Positions 1 to 11,999 are shown, counted from the stretch's first letter. The stretch: 64,000 nt of DNA from Adenophora triphylla var. japonica (GCA_022495995.1 JAFEMH010002088.1:248001-312000); one strand, 5' to 3'. Notes: generated by a model not told the origin, from the letters alone. A program made the numbers and translations.

Positions 1-218
1 CTTATCTTCTTCCAACCTAATAAATTTTATGGCTCTCGTCCTGACTTCTTCGTGTCTTCTACAGGGAGTCATTACTAATTCCTCATAATAAGGGGAATCT
101 TTCTTGAGCCCCATCCTGAAGGCTTCTGTTGTAGTAGACATATCCATGTTGGGGATGTCGACAACTTCTTTATTGAACCTGCTCAAGTAGTCTTTTAAGG
201 ATTCATCAGGCTGCTGGA
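1..218 (-). pseudogene. Element B gag, C-terminal fragment
   Basis: On the minus strand this reads as the continuation of the Ty3/gypsy gag whose N-terminal half lies at 18354-19363. Recognisable pieces include QQPDESLKDYLSRFNKE, FRMGLKKDSPYYEEL and RTRAIKFIRLEED, typical of the retrotransposon gag core. The two halves are separated by the 18.1 kb element A, and the break coincides with the TGATC target duplication. The gene continues beyond the left edge of the window. Family assignment (Tat-like gypsy) is inferred from gag similarity. Confidence 0.8.
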
Positions 219-223
219 TGATC
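219..223. repeat. Target site duplication TGATC, left of element A
   Basis: TGATC directly precedes the TGTAAG start of the left LTR. It is repeated at 18349-18353, directly after the right LTR. A 5-bp duplication is standard for gypsy integration. Confidence 0.92.
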
Positions 224-1947
224 TGTAAGTGCTCCAATTTGAGCTTGTTAGAATTTTCGTTAGAAAATTAACGAAAGTCATAACAATTACTAACATTCCT
301 AACAATCCTAACTTTTCTAACAAAGTAAGGGTAAAATGGGCATTGCTATTTAGAGTTAAACCTTCCAAGGAATCTCAAAAAGCAAAAGAATTAAGAAAAT
401 CCCGAAACAGCAAGTTGAAAAACATTTTCTGCTGAGATTTTTGAATTTTATTCCTTGTGTCCAAAGCTGGAGCTGCATTTAATGAACAGTGCACGCCAAG
501 CAGACCAATCCGCGCGGATGACTTTGTAAAGTCAGGAGGGCTATAAATTGAGCCCTCCAGTCACAAAAATAGGGAGCAACAACACATTTTGCACCGAACC
601 TCTGGCGAAATATAGAGAGAAAACAGTGAGAATTCACTTGAATTGTCACCATTTTCTCTCCAATCTTTCCCAATTCATACTCATCCATTCACTCTCATAT
701 TAAAGCCCTAAACACTCATACATACAAGCCAAACACTCAAGAACACAAGGAAGATTGGTAAACCCTCCTTCTCCTAACCCTAAATCTCAACCATGCATGC
801 ATTTGCAAACTACAAAATGTAGTTCTTTCATCTTCTTGCTCTAGATCTAAGAAGATCACCATGGAAGACCATCTCCATGGATGATCTTCTACAAAGATCA
901 AAATTATTTTCAAGTTCTCTTACTTTCTTGCAAAGAAAACTCATTTTCAAAACCCTAAAAACCATTTTCAAGCATAAAATCTCATTTTCAAAGGATAAAA
1001 ATCCCCTTCCCAAGCAAATGAAATGCTTAGTCCTAATGTACCCCAAGGATGGTTTGGTATAGTTGATTCACCACTAAAATGTCTAGTGATCACTAACCAA
1101 AACCTAGGGAAATGGGGACAAGCATGGATGCAAAACCCCCTTTAAAATCATATTCTCCTTCTTGGGAAGTTGCTGTCCAGTAGTAATTTTCCCAGACCTC
1201 AGTCCATTGTCTTAATTTTTGTACACAGATGAACTTGGAATTTGGTGTTGACTACAAAACACTTTTTGTAGCCAACATCCAGAGATTTCCAGACATATTT
1301 TTACTTTATTTTTTGGGTGAGTAAAACTCCTCTTTTCAAATTTTCTTTCAGAGGCTAGTTCATCACCTTCTGGGAATCCAGATCTCATATCTGAGGTTTC
1401 CAGAAGGTTTTGACCCCTCAAATCTTCTCCAAAATGGAAAATTCCTTCTCACAAATCTTATTTAAGGTGTCTAGAACAACTTTCATTCTCTGAGTTTATC
1501 CAGATTATGAATTTTTAAGACCCTTGAATCCATTTCAAAATCAAAGGTCCACTGCCTTTTTCATTCTGGCAGAAATGGCTCTCAACTTCAAAAGGTCTTT
1601 TGAGTACCAAATCTCAATCCAAAAATCCCCCAAAAAATCATGGGATCAGTTTAAAGTCTTGAAAAGATATCCCTATTTTTACTTTTCTGAGTTTCAAAGT
1701 ATTTTGGCCAAAACACACACACACACACACAAATGATTTTCAGCTTGGAAGACTCGTTTTACGAGGCATTCCGGGTGCACACTAACGTCCTTCCCGGCGT
1801 GTAACATGACCTCCGAACCTAAATCTCTGATCTCGGGCTTTTTTCAATGTTTTGGCCCTCAAAATTAAAATGGCGTGGCGACTCCGTTTCGTTGATTTTT
1901 TCAAATAAAAAATGGGAAAATTTTCGATACATTCACACATCATCACA
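224..1947 (+). repeat. 5' LTR of element A (1,724 bp)
   Basis: It starts TGTAAGTGCTCC and ends CATCATCACA. It matches 17083-18348 almost base for base apart from a 458-bp segment (1315-1772) missing from the right copy. It contains a TATA box at 541-549 and a (CA)n run at about 1713-1731. Short open frames inside it recur in both LTRs but have no recognisable product. Confidence 0.95.
508..558 (+). promoter_or_regulatory. LTR core promoter of element A
   Basis: The palindrome ATCCGCGCGGAT (508-519) is followed by AAAGTCAGG and then CTATAAATT (541-549). The TATA is framed by an 8-bp inverted repeat, GGAGGGCT (535-542) and AGCCCTCC (551-558). The same block recurs in the right LTR from 17367. 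The promoter role is inferred from the TATA box and LTR position. Confidence 0.7.
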
Positions 1948-1948
1948 G

Positions 1949-1967
1949 TGGCGACTCCGCTGGGGAC
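1949..1967 (+). other. Primer binding site of element A
   Basis: TGGCGACTCCGCTGGGGAC lies one base after the LTR end. It is the kind of PBS seen in Ogre elements, complementary to the 3' end of a tRNA (probably tRNA-Arg by family knowledge; not checked here). Confidence 0.8.
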
Positions 1968-4487
1968 TAAGCTTTTTTTAAAAAAAAATGGTATTTGGTA
2001 TATTGGTGGAAACCACTAAATTTCCCGTTATCGCCTCCTAACACGAGTCGGGGATAAATTGTGGTCTAACAATCCCACGTACCGGTATCACCGTTTTCAA
2101 AAAAAAAAAGCTTTTGAGGGTCAAGCTTCCGTCCCGGCTTTGAAAATCATTTTTTGTGTGTGTGTTGATTTTTGCACAATTTTCATGTTGTTTTGGCCGC
2201 CTCGGAGAAAGTCAAAATTTTGACTGTCGGAATGATGTCCCTAACTGTCGGAATTTTCGTGCTTATGTGCTCATTAAATTTCAAAAAAAAAAATTTCAAA
2301 AAAAAAGGAAAATTTTCAAAAAAAAAATCATGCATCATATTTTTTAAGACCCATAAAAAATCTCTATTTTACTCAGAAAAAGAATATAGACTGCTTGCAC
2401 ACTACGCGCACGTGACCGTACACTGCACACTACGTCCTTAACCCGGGGAAATCCTTGTCGCGGTCCGTTTGGTCTTATTACGCCTCTCGGATGAGCACAG
2501 GACTACCCAAACATCCCATGGAGCCTCGTGTCGACCATGCACTTGTCCGTGACACACTTTGTCCGAGACCCGGTTGGTTTTTAGTCTGGTCTGTGTCATG
2601 CCCTGTCCGTGTATAGACCTTTCCTTTCAAGCCTTTGTCGGCATACCGACTCAATATCTTTCGGGACCCTTATCAGTCGAAGTTCTGCCGGTTTTCCGCC
2701 GCAGACTTTGACCAAGATATTGACCGGCGCCTTGACTTCGGCTCGATCGGCACAAATTATACACGACTCCCAAGATTGACACCGAGTCATCAAGGATTAA
2801 TGAATATTCCATGCCTAATTACGGCTTAACCGACGACAAGTCAAGATCAATCGTGGACATTTATCGCCCAAATCATGCCGACTTTTCGTCGAGCCCTCGG
2901 ACATGATCTTGACTTTCGACGTTAGCTTTGTCCGTAATTTACATCGAATGCTCGTTAAGACTCGATTACCCGCCAGACTTTTAGGATCGTTTTTCTTTCG
3001 GTCGGTGGGACCCGCTTGCCCTATAGGACCCTCGCCCGTGGCCGCCCACCCCGGGAGGTCGAAATACAGTGGAATACGAGGGGCTTATAGACGTAGTGAC
3101 GGGGCCCACCGATCCAGAATCGTAGTAGTTTGCGAAAAGAAGAGCAATCTTTTCCAACCGATTAGGTTAATAAAACATGTTTTAAGTAAACGTGAACAAA
3201 TAATCGCATGTTGCATGAGCCTAAAGCCCAAACACCTACCCTCCTTCCATTCCCAGACATCGAACCTTCATGTCCTTTCCCCCGCAGCCTCCGCACAAAG
3301 CTTGGTTTCGGCACCGGTCACCGTTTGTCCAGGTTGGGAAGAGTCAAGCGCGTCATCGCCTTCGCCGTTTGTTCCGACTCCGGGTTTCGTAATGTCCGCA
3401 TCGCCCGGTAATGATGGGGATAACGTCACTCCGCCTCCCGGACCCCTCGGGTGAGCAACAAAGTGGAATCAGCCAGCGTAACCGTATGAGGTTACGACAG
3501 AAGCACGGCTAAACAAAATTTCTTATGGAGGCTATTAAGAGTCACGGTCTGCCGCCGGCCTCAATCCAGATGGTACCTTCACCGTGGAAGAAGACGAGGA
3601 TGCCAACCCCACTCTCGGTCGCCCGACTACACCGGGATGCCGCCACCCACCTCCTATGGTGCCACTACCGTAACCCATGCTCCTCGATTTTCGGGTCGGC
3701 GCCTCCCCAACCACAGACCACCGGATCCATGCAGCCCGATGGCACAAACCGGTGGGGGGCAAAATCGCACGGAATGTCTTCTCATGGTTGGGGCTATCTC
3801 GGAATGCCACAGCTAATCGAGATCCCGCCTCGCTCGGAACCGATCAATCCGACCTCACAAACAGCCACAGCTTTGGATTGCCGCCACAACTTGGTTCCGC
3901 AGGCCACAGTTAGGAGCCCCTCCTCGGAACAGTACTAGTTCACCGCTCCTCACACAAATCCATTCCTCACTCGACTTCTATGGGTTACCAAGCCTCCATC
4001 CCGGTGTCATCCGAATCACCAGACCGCAGCACCCCGGGTTACACACCTTCACCACAGGTGCCATGCAATTCAACAATTCAGACAGCAGCCCGCACTCAAG
4101 CCTACCTACGGGCCCCACTCACGGAAATCCAAGTTATCCGGCCACATCGGGCTGCCCCCACCTACTTTGCCGCTGAAAATCAACAAGAAGCCGCAAGGTT
4201 CTATCCTTTTGCTCGGGCTCCTACTCATGCTCCCTGTGGTAACTCACCCCGTGACAAGTTTTCACCTACGTCCCCGGATCGGCCGTTCCCTCCACCGGCC
4301 CGCCTCCGGTGGTAGCTCCTCTCTCTAGCTCAGCCACTAGCTTGAATGCCATGGTTCCGCCACAAGACCCTCATCCGGCCCGGTTCATGGAACAACACAA
4401 GGAAATGAAGGCGCGTATCGCCGAACCGATCGCCAAGAAGCCCGCCTTCCGGCCTACTGCCCGGACTCCATTGTTCCTCCGCCCCAC
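1968..4487 (+). other. Element A leader, no recognised gene
   Basis: This is 2.5 kb between the PBS and the first recognisable gag. It has A-tracts up to about 2340, then GC-richer, proline-rich broken frames (for example about 3200-4480) that look like a decayed gag N-terminus. Ogre elements usually have an extra sense ORF before gag; I cannot recognise an intact one here. Confidence 0.5.
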
Positions 4488-5331
4488 AAATTCGTGATGC
4501 CTAATCTGGATCTCTTTGATGGGACCGCATGTCCGAAAACCCATTTGGACACATATACCTGGCGATGAAAGCCAAAGGATGTACCAATCAACGGTTACCG
4601 ACTATTTCGATCTATCCTTGAAGTCCAAGTGCCTTAAAGTGGTTCTTCCGTTTGAAACCCGAAGCCAGGGGCTACATGGGACCAGATTACCAATGCCTTC
4701 ACGTAAAATATAAGGCCAACTTGGAATGGGAAACAAATAGGGTTGACCTACAAACAACGGTGCAGCGTCCGATGAGAATGTTGGGGACTTTTACAAGCGG
4801 TGGAATCCGAAACTCGGTGAAATGGCCATCCCTCCTTCCGAAGAGGAACAATTGGACATCTTCCGGTCATGCTTGAAACCACATCTGAGAGCCTCCCTCG
4901 GCCACTTCCCATACTGGACTTACGGGCCATGGTTAACTCTGCAGCCTAAGTTTGAAAAGGCCTACAGCAACCGGCTGGCTGCACCCGCCTACGGATATCG
5001 GGCTCCTCCCGCAAACAACGCCTCAAGCTCCTCGCTAAAGGCAAAGAGATGATTAACTATGCGGGACGGTAATGTAATAACACGACTCCTTTTGCTCCCA
5101 GAAACCAAATGAGCCTGCACCGCGGGTCATAAATCTCGAAAACTTTGGAATGCCTCTGAATGACATCTTTAGGGGACTGGTGAAAGAAGGCTTGCTGCGG
5201 CCTTTGGAGAATTTCCAACCCAGAAATCCGAATGCTCCCGTGGATACTACAAAATATTGTGCTTTTCATCAAGCTCACGGACATCTGACTCGATACCGCT
5301 TTACTCGAAAAAGGCCATTCGGGGGCTAATA
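4488..5331 (+). pseudogene. gag: Element A gag core (frameshifted)
   Basis: Forward frames give the Tat-type gag signature: MPNLDLFDGT...HLDTYTW at about 4495, then YMGPDYQCLHVKYKANLEW, VGDFYKRWNPKLGEMAIPP, EEEQLDIFRSCLKPHLRA, and later a C/H-rich YCAFHQAHGHLT stretch at about 5257 that resembles the degenerate zinc-binding end of Tat gags. The reading frame changes several times, so no continuous protein can be made from this copy as assembled. The product would be the nucleocapsid/capsid that packages element RNA. Confidence 0.75.
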
Positions 5332-6330
5332 GAGCAAGGAAAGTTGGAAGGCCCCGAAGGGCCTAACACGATTAAAAATCCTCTGCCAAGGAACCATAAT
5401 CAGGTGAATATGATTGAATGCGGAGAATCTTCGCATGACCATGAAGATGCTGATGAAGGTCCCCAAATACCCGTGGCCAACCTCGTCGAGGATCCTGAAT
5501 TCGGATTCCCCCTCAGCCTTGAGGATATTGAACGAATCAACCCATCTTGGTCTCATGTCAGAGACTCCTTGCAAGAATACGAGGCCCGCTATTTCTCGGA
5601 TAAAAGGAAGGCCAATACTGAAGAGCTGGGGCTGTTCCGCTCAGAACATGAAAGAACCATTTATACAAGATGGTTAGAACAGTCAAGAAAGATTGAGCAA
5701 GAAAGTTTCCGGCGAGCACCCGTACTGGGGCTTATCAGCAAAGAGGCCGAAGAGCGTCTGGAGCTAGTACACTTCTGCAAATTGGCTTTGGGAGAGCCCG
5801 AATATGATCCCGAGAACAGTGAAGAATCGGAAGAGGAGGATTCCTTCTATATCCTGCCTGGTGTCAAATACGTGCCACCTCCTCTCACTCTTCCCCCGCA
5901 ATTTCTGGGAGGAGAAGCTGAGTCACAATTACCACTTCCGGGAATGGGAACATATGACAATTTTTGCGGTTGCACGCACCCATATTCCCCCAACGGGTTT
6001 GATCGGCGTTCCCTCTCAGCCGAAATCCCGGTAGTATGGGAAGAAGATTCCGATGACAGCGATGATGATGATGATGACGAGAGTGAAGAGTCAACTGAGG
6101 CCCCAGATCCGGAAACAATCTGGAACAATCATGCCGGAAATGAGCCCATGGGAGCTAGGCACAATGGCTGGTTATCAGCAAGCGACGACGAAGAAACTTC
6201 GGAAGACGAATACGAGACCGAGGACATGAAGGCCATGAAGTTTCATGGATCTGAGCACGTGGATGTCTTAGAATTCAACACTGCCTACCATGCTTTGGGG
6301 AAAGGGTTTTCAGGTGTTCGATCCGGGTGA
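5257..6330 (+). pseudogene. Element A gag C-terminal acidic region, longest sense ORF
   Basis: An open frame of 357 codons with no ATG at its left end. The first 17 or so codons overlap the preceding gag frame after a shift; from KKAIRGLIEQGKLEG on it matches the usual gag ending (KxxIxxLIxxG). The rest is strongly acidic, including a D/E run at about codons 265-290 (SDDSDDDDDDESEES) and a second cluster near DEETSEDEYETED. I recognise no catalytic motif. It is open for over 1 kb while the neighbouring sense regions are broken, which may mean selection or recent origin. It ends at a TGA before the protease region. Confidence 0.6.
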
Positions 6331-7257
6331 TAGTCGAAGATCGATCGAAAGAGGAAAATTAACTCCCATCCGCCCAAAGGAGAAAATAACCATGGTTAGA
6401 TCAAATCCACCCCGAACAAAGTAACACTCCTTGTCGGGGTTACCCAAGAAGAGGTCACCTTTCCCGAATGTATGTCGGCTTTCGAGAGAAGTCCTAGAGC
6501 GGCATGATACCGGATGCGCCTCCAACACAAAGTGCTATAATCATCTCCAACTCGAATATTACGAAAGGAATCGGGAATGGCGGCACTATACCGGGGATGA
6601 GATCGAAAAGCCGCCGAGCCGACAATAGCGACTCTTGTTGCATGATAACAATGAGCAAGGACGACCATGAGAGTGAATCGGAGGACGCCCTAGCTCGTGG
6701 GCCATCGAGGGGCAACAACACAACCCCAAACCCAAAAGCCTGTGACTTGGGAAGCGGTTATAAGGGCCGCCCAGAAGGAGCCGGCACGGCTCGGCCCCTC
6801 ACTGTCACTAGACTCCGTCGTAACCCGGTGGCCAATAGCCAAAAGGGCTCCCCGTTGACCTTAGCGGCATTGAAGAAATCCAGTCAAGAGACGGCGATGA
6901 GGAAGTTAATCTGTTGACCCGCTCTGGGCGGATTTTTCAAGGAAATCCCAAGGCGGATAAGAAGGCCACGAATCAAGCACCGAAAGAAGATCGCCGCCCC
7001 TATGCTAAGGCAGTGAAACTCCAGGACCACGAAAAAGAGGATCCGTGCTCACCCGGTTGAAGCAAACACGAGGCCAACATTTCCCTACGGTCTCTACTCA
7101 CTTCGTCCTATCCCCATGTGAAGGCCGGAAGAAAGCTGGCTCGCACTCTCGTGCCTATTGATGCTACTCCCGATGATGTGGTACGGCTAATTGGAAACAT
7201 CCACTACGGGAACATAATCACTTTCACGAGATCTCGACCTCCCTCAATTTGGGGGCG
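6331..7257 (+). other. Element A gag-protease linker, broken frames
   Basis: Short frames only. It is Arg/Ser-rich and sits between the acidic gag tail and protease; it probably held part of the polyprotein. No domain recognised. Confidence 0.45.
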
Positions 7258-7598
7258 ATCATAACGAGCCTCTCTTCATCACAGTCCAGTGGATGAACGA
7301 CGCCTCCCTCGGGTCCTGGTTGATAATGGGTCCGGAATGAACATTCCTCCGGCAAAGATCATGAGCTTGCTTGATATCAAGACTACGAGACTTGAAGCCC
7401 TCTTCCCTCACAGTCAAAGCTTACGACTCAACATCCCGAGCAGTCCTTGGAGTCGCCACTTTAGACCTCTGGTTTGGACGAGAAATTGATACTGTGGAAT
7501 TCCGGGTTATCGACATCCCGATTACTTTCAATGCCCTGTGGGAAGACCTTGGCTGCACCAAGTCAAAGGGGTCGCCTCAAGCCTCCACCGGTGTGTGA
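7258..7598 (+). pseudogene. Element A aspartic protease remnant
   Basis: The frames contain EPLFITVQWMNDASLGRVL-type sequence followed by VLVDNGSGMNI, the D-N-G-S active-site variant typical of Tat/Ogre proteases (one D per monomer). Then come LTVKAYDSTSRAVLGVATLDL and EFRVIDIPITFNALW. At least one frameshift, near 7390, splits the domain. The family role is cleavage of the gag-pol polyprotein. Confidence 0.75.
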
Positions 7599-8869
7599 AA
7601 TTCGTCTCGAACGGGGATCGCGACCATTTACGGAGATTTAGTCACTTTAGAGGGCACGGATACGGGCGGAATACCTATTCTGGAAATCAAACATGACGAG
7701 GAAGGTCTCATGCTAACGGGCTTCACGGTCGAGCCTCCCAAGGCCCAAGTGTGCAACATAGATCGACGGTCACTCGGGATAAAATCCCACCGGTCTTGAA
7801 AATGATGAGAAAAATGAGCTATCTACTGGCCTCGGTGCAGGAAGCACCAACAAGGAACTCACAAACTCATCGAAGTGAAAGGACGAGAATACTCGCCACG
7901 GCACAGGATATGAGGCCTCCCGAGTGGACAAAGGCAAAGGGAAAGAGATTTGAAGGCTGCCACGGGAAAGGTCCCGGCCGACAACCCTAAATCTCTCCCC
8001 TTCGAGTCCTAATTTGGTGACTACTTTGTAAAGGGTCCCACACAACCGGGAAACATCACAGAGCCCACTCCTACGGCGGGATGGCTAAAGCTACGGGATA
8101 GCCTCAACAAGTTCGGAGGAACCAAGGCTAACCCGGTCCGTAGAATGTTCTGGACCTACCCAAGATACACAGGGCTACCACGCCATGAAGAGTGAGTATA
8201 CCTTCGGGCGTGCACGACACAGTGGAACAGTTCGAGAAGCTCACAACCACTATTCCTACTCCCGGGAAGATCCAGAACACTGAATTCGGGCGCGGTGCCA
8301 AAAGCTAAGGCCACGGAATTTCCCTCGAGATGATTGGGATGGTGGTTATGCGGCAATTGTTCGAAGAAGAAGTCCAGTGCCGGACACGATTGATCTCGGC
8401 TCGGTCAAGAGATGATAGCGACAATTGAGAAAGGAAAACAAAAACGGCCACGGTTCAGGAGTCATGAGGCCACCAACAAAGCAAAGCCGCTAAAAAATTG
8501 GGAAAACCTCTCAGGCCCGTCCGCGACCAAGGAGGAAATGATCACCAAGCTTGGATTGGTCTCCCGTCCCTTTGTGTCAATCTAGGACAAGTCCTCCCAG
8601 TCTCTCTTTGTTAAGATCGAGTCTCTAGGGTCGTCCGACGGCCTTACGCCTGAAGACTACGAGTCTGTAGCAAGCGCTGTATTCCTTTTCGTTCTCAATG
8701 AAATGACGAACCTTTCTGAGTATCCCTTAATTGCCACTTTAACTAATGATGAATTAATCAATAAAATTTTTTTTTTTAATAATTCATTAGATAAAGAAGC
8801 AGACACATTAAACAAAAAAAAATCAAACAACAAAAGAAATCTTTAAGCAGGTTGTCCGGAAAAAGGAAA
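7599..8869 (+). other. Element A protease-RT linker, broken
   Basis: Fragments such as MPPEWTKAKGK-like and LRDSLNKFGGTKANPV resemble the long spacer that precedes RT in Tat elements. No RT motif (LDxxxGY, YxDD) is found here or downstream. Confidence 0.5.
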
Positions 8870-9729
8870 ATCGAGCCCAAGCTGCCGAAGAGATTTTGAC
8901 GAGTGTGAATTTGGGAACTGCGGAAGAGCCTAAAGAGACGCAGATTGGTGATTTCTTTGAAGGAATCGGAAAGGATGCTCTGCAAAGTCCTACAAAATCC
9001 TCAATTCAAGGAAAGTTGCCCTCTTCATCAAAGAAAATATCATGTGCAGATACGGGTTGCCAGCCGAAATCATCTCAGATAATGGATCCCACTTCGAAGG
9101 GGAATGTGAAAAACTGCTGGCGGAATTCCGAATAACCCGTCACAAGTCATCTCCTTACAGGCCCCAAACCAATGGAGCCGTCGAAGCAGCAAACAAGACT
9201 CTGGAAAATATCATCAGGAAAATGGTGTCAAGGCGAGAGATTGGCTCGAGAAGTTACACACGGCACTCTGGGCTCTGAGAACATCGTCAAAACGGCAAGC
9301 GGGAAACACCGTTTGCCCTCACATACGGAATGGAAGCCGTACTCCCAATCAAGCTAGAGATCCCCTCGCTCCGTATCTTGCTGGAAATCCGGATCAACGA
9401 GGTCGAATGGCTCCAGAGTCGCCATGACGAACTGGCCCTACTAGACGAACGCCGATTGAAGGCCATGGAACATATCCGGGCCTACCAAGGAAGAATGGCT
9501 AGAGCCTTCGACAAGAAAGTAAAGCATCGGGAGATCCGAGAAGGTGATCTCGTTCTAAAAGAAAAGCCCCCAGTCCGTATCAACCCCCTCGGCAAATGGG
9601 AGCTGTATGGGTCGGGCCATACGTCGTCCGGAAGATCTTCTCCGGAGGAGCCATGCAACTTGCGGACCTCGACGGGAATCCCTTTGTACACCCGGTGAAT
9701 GGTGACAAGCTGCGCAGATACTACGCGTA
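8870..9729 (+). pseudogene. Element A pol remnant: RT leader joined to C-terminal half of integrase
   Basis: EEILTSVNLGTAEEPKETQIG (about 8890-8950) matches the segment just before RT in Tat elements. About 80 nt later the frame is already in integrase: FIKENIMCRYGLPAEIISDNG (second catalytic D of D-D-E), then PYRPQTNGAVEAANKTLE (catalytic E), YGMEAVLPIKLEIPS and RRLKAMEHIRAYQGRMARAFDKKV. The C-terminal part is open to about 9698. RT, RNase H, the HHCC zinc domain and the first catalytic D are missing, and the junction lies at about 8955-9030. It cannot encode functional pol. Confidence 0.8.
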
Positions 9730-9970
9730 AAAACAAAAAAAAAAAGAAGTCAAAAAAAAAAAAGTCAAAAAAAAGAGTGCTAAAAGAGTAATACCCAACT
9801 AGGTTGAAAACCCAAAGAGGGCGGCCTAGGTAAAAAACAGGGTTGCACCAAAAAAACAACAAAAAAAAAAACAAACAAAAAACAACAAAAAAAAAAAACA
9901 AAAAAAACAACAAAAAAAAACAACAAAAAAAAAAAAAAAACAAAAAAAAAACAACAAAAAAATCGGGTTG
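9730..9970 (+). repeat. A-rich low-complexity spacer
   Basis: Runs of A broken by C (CAACAAAAAA pattern) follow the integrase stop at 9728-9730. It separates the sense pol remnant from the 3' ends of the antisense genes. No coding content; long open frames here are compositional. Confidence 0.85.
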
Positions 9971-10499
9971 AACTACGAAGACTGAGCTCCTCAAAATGAG
10001 GAACGTAGAGCGGCGGAAACGGTTCGGTCTAAAGCACAAATAAAAGCCATACTTTGGCATCAATACAATTGATCGAGACCATGAAAGCGTCTCGAAAAAC
10101 TCTAAAGCAATTCAAATATTCATTACAAATTAAAAGCTCTTTGATGAGTCTAAGCCCGATTCATTCCTACAGCGGCAACTTTGCTAAAAAGAAACTAAGA
10201 TACATAATCAAACTAATGTGTACGCCATGACAAGAAAGGGATACTCGGAAACCTCGTAGTCACTCCAAGCCACTCGTCTTGGCCTCTCCCCTCTTCTTCC
10301 CCCTTCGAGTCTTCTTTTACGAACAGGAAAGATGTCGGTGTTTCTCCTACCAAGCTACTGGTATAGGGACGGGGTCTATCAAACCGGCCTCTGTCGGGGC
10401 CTTAGTAGCCCTAGCGTCATCTCATCTCCTGTAACCTAGGCGGTAGCATAGGAGCCCTCCTCTCCTGTCTCTTGACGTAAGCCTCATAATCGGTCACGG
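9971..10499. other. Element A spacer, nothing recognised
   Basis: Mixed sequence between the A-rich tract and the antisense gene. It may be the 3' UTR/terminator of antisense gene 1. No motif seen. Confidence 0.4.
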
Positions 10500-11760
10500 C
10501 GTCTCCGCTCTGTCATGAGGGTTGGCCCTCGCCTCGGCCCTCCTCCTCTCGAAGCAGTCGGGTCCTCCGCACCCACAATGGCCTCACGCCGTCTCAAAAT
10601 AGCCACTGAGTCTCTCCCGGATGCCTCTCATACCAATCCGGGTACCAAGTGGTCGGGAACACCGGTCTCGGACGCCTTTGAGGATAACCCGAGGAGGAAA
10701 GGCATCATACCTCCACGCTCGGGAAAGAAATGGAAACACCGAGGGATCATCCATGGAAACAGGAGCCACCACCACAGTGGCTATATCATCAAAGCCCTCC
10801 AAAGGAACTGCTCCAAGCCAAAGCTGTCTCGGGACTAAAGCCGGAATATAGAAGGCTGGGTGAGAAAGCCCCGGGAAGCATGACCACGGGAGACCCGTCT
10901 GAAGCACTCTGCGAGTCTCCACCCGCCAACAAGGCACCGACCATCGATATCCTCCGTCCGGAGACCCGGCCATCCAACGCTCCCACGAGCCACGATCACC
11001 AAAATCCACTTTGCAACCCTCCTCTGGCAAATGTCCAAGGCTTGATCATGTCGGGAGTTTCCCGAAGAATCCCCAGCGCTCCATCGGCCCACGGGGTCAA
11101 GAGAAACGGGCTGCCCCCGTGCATATACCGTCTTCCGGTAGCCAACTATCAAGAGCATGAAAAGTCTCCCAAAATCAAAGGAACGACATCTACGCCGGGC
11201 GACGGTGAACGACAACATCCGGCAAAGACCGATGGCGAGATCCCAAAGGAATAGACCATGAACAGGGTGCCAAACATACAAAGTGCAAAGGCATCCCAAT
11301 AGGCATCATCCACCAAGCCTAGGCCCCTAAATCTGTTGGGAAGACCGGAAATATCGAAATGATCGGGACCACGGATCATACCTTGCACTTCCTCCGGGGA
11401 AAGATGAAGGAGGACGCACAATCTGTCAACAAAAGAAGCCCCTCCGGGCAAAGGAATCGCTATCTCTTCCACCTCCGGACCTCCAAGCAAGGCCCGAAAT
11501 TCTTCCACAGTCGGAACAATCTCGTTGAAGGAAAGGCAAAAGACATGCCTTCTAGTGTCCCAAAATGATGAAGAAGCTCTCAAGAGGTCGTAGTCCGGAA
11601 CCGATTCCTTGAGAGACCATAAGCACCTCACCTTGTACCTTTCTTCAAAGAAGGACCTCCTCTCATGCATAATCTCCCGGGACCAATCCTTGAACTTGTT
11701 GAAGAATGACATTTGGGATTCTTGGGACAATTTTGATGGAGCTTTTCTAAAGTTTTCCAT
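10500..11760 (-). pseudogene. Element A antisense gene 1: plant mobile domain-like protein
   Basis: On the minus strand an ATG at 11760 opens MENFRKAPSKLSQESQ, followed by FFEERYKVRCLWSLKES, LLRASSSFWDTRRHVFC, PTVEEFRALLGGPEVEE and GLVDDAYWDAFALCMFG. The order L-x-FWD ... PTxEE/D-x-xxLLG is the signature of the plant mobile domain (PMD) family carried by some gypsy and MULE elements. The first frame is open to 11149; continuation needs frame changes (segments to about 10584) or unrecognised splicing. It lies antisense between pol and the 3' LTR, a placement known for extra ORFs in Tat-lineage elements. A palindromic promoter-like site lies about 120 nt upstream. Function is unknown; host PMD proteins act in gene silencing, but that role is not shown here. 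Confidence 0.7.
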
Positions 11761-11855
11761 GGTTTTTCTCTCTTTCTCCCGAAATTGGCTGTTTGAATTT
11801 GGAGGTTGAAGAGGATATTTGAATTTGAAATAAAGCAAGACCCAGTGCGAACCAA

Positions 11856-11894
11856 AATTAAAGGACAATGTCGAAGAGCCCCTATCCGCGCGGA
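11856..11894 (-). promoter_or_regulatory. Promoter-like module upstream of antisense gene 1
   Basis: ATCCGCGCGGA (11884-11894) is followed on the minus strand, after 21 nt, by a TTTAATT box (11856-11862). The gene's ATG is at 11760. The layout matches the LTR promoter and the module at 15416-15457, but this copy lacks the AAAGTCAGG block and half of the outer palindrome. Confidence 0.45.
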
Positions 11895-11999
11895 CATGAT
11901 TGTCACAGAGAAAAATTACGCAACAGTCAAGGCTGCTACATCAAAGAGGAATATTCCGTCCCGGTTGCTCGAAACCTGTGCAAAAAAAAAACATCCCCA

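Noticed and set aside
229..1062. Several short open frames in the LTR of element A
   Set aside because: They recur identically in both LTRs, lack family similarity and some have no ATG; they are incidental to noncoding LTR sequence.
2596..4315. Pro/Arg-rich ORFs in the leader of element A
   Set aside because: They are short, overlapping in several frames and without recognised motifs; described only as a decayed leader.
5847..6128. Minus-strand Ser/His-rich ORF opposite the gag tail
   Set aside because: Shadow of the acidic D/E run on the other strand.
9482..10063. 193-codon minus-strand ORF rich in Phe
   Set aside because: It is translation of the A-rich tract in reverse; low complexity only.
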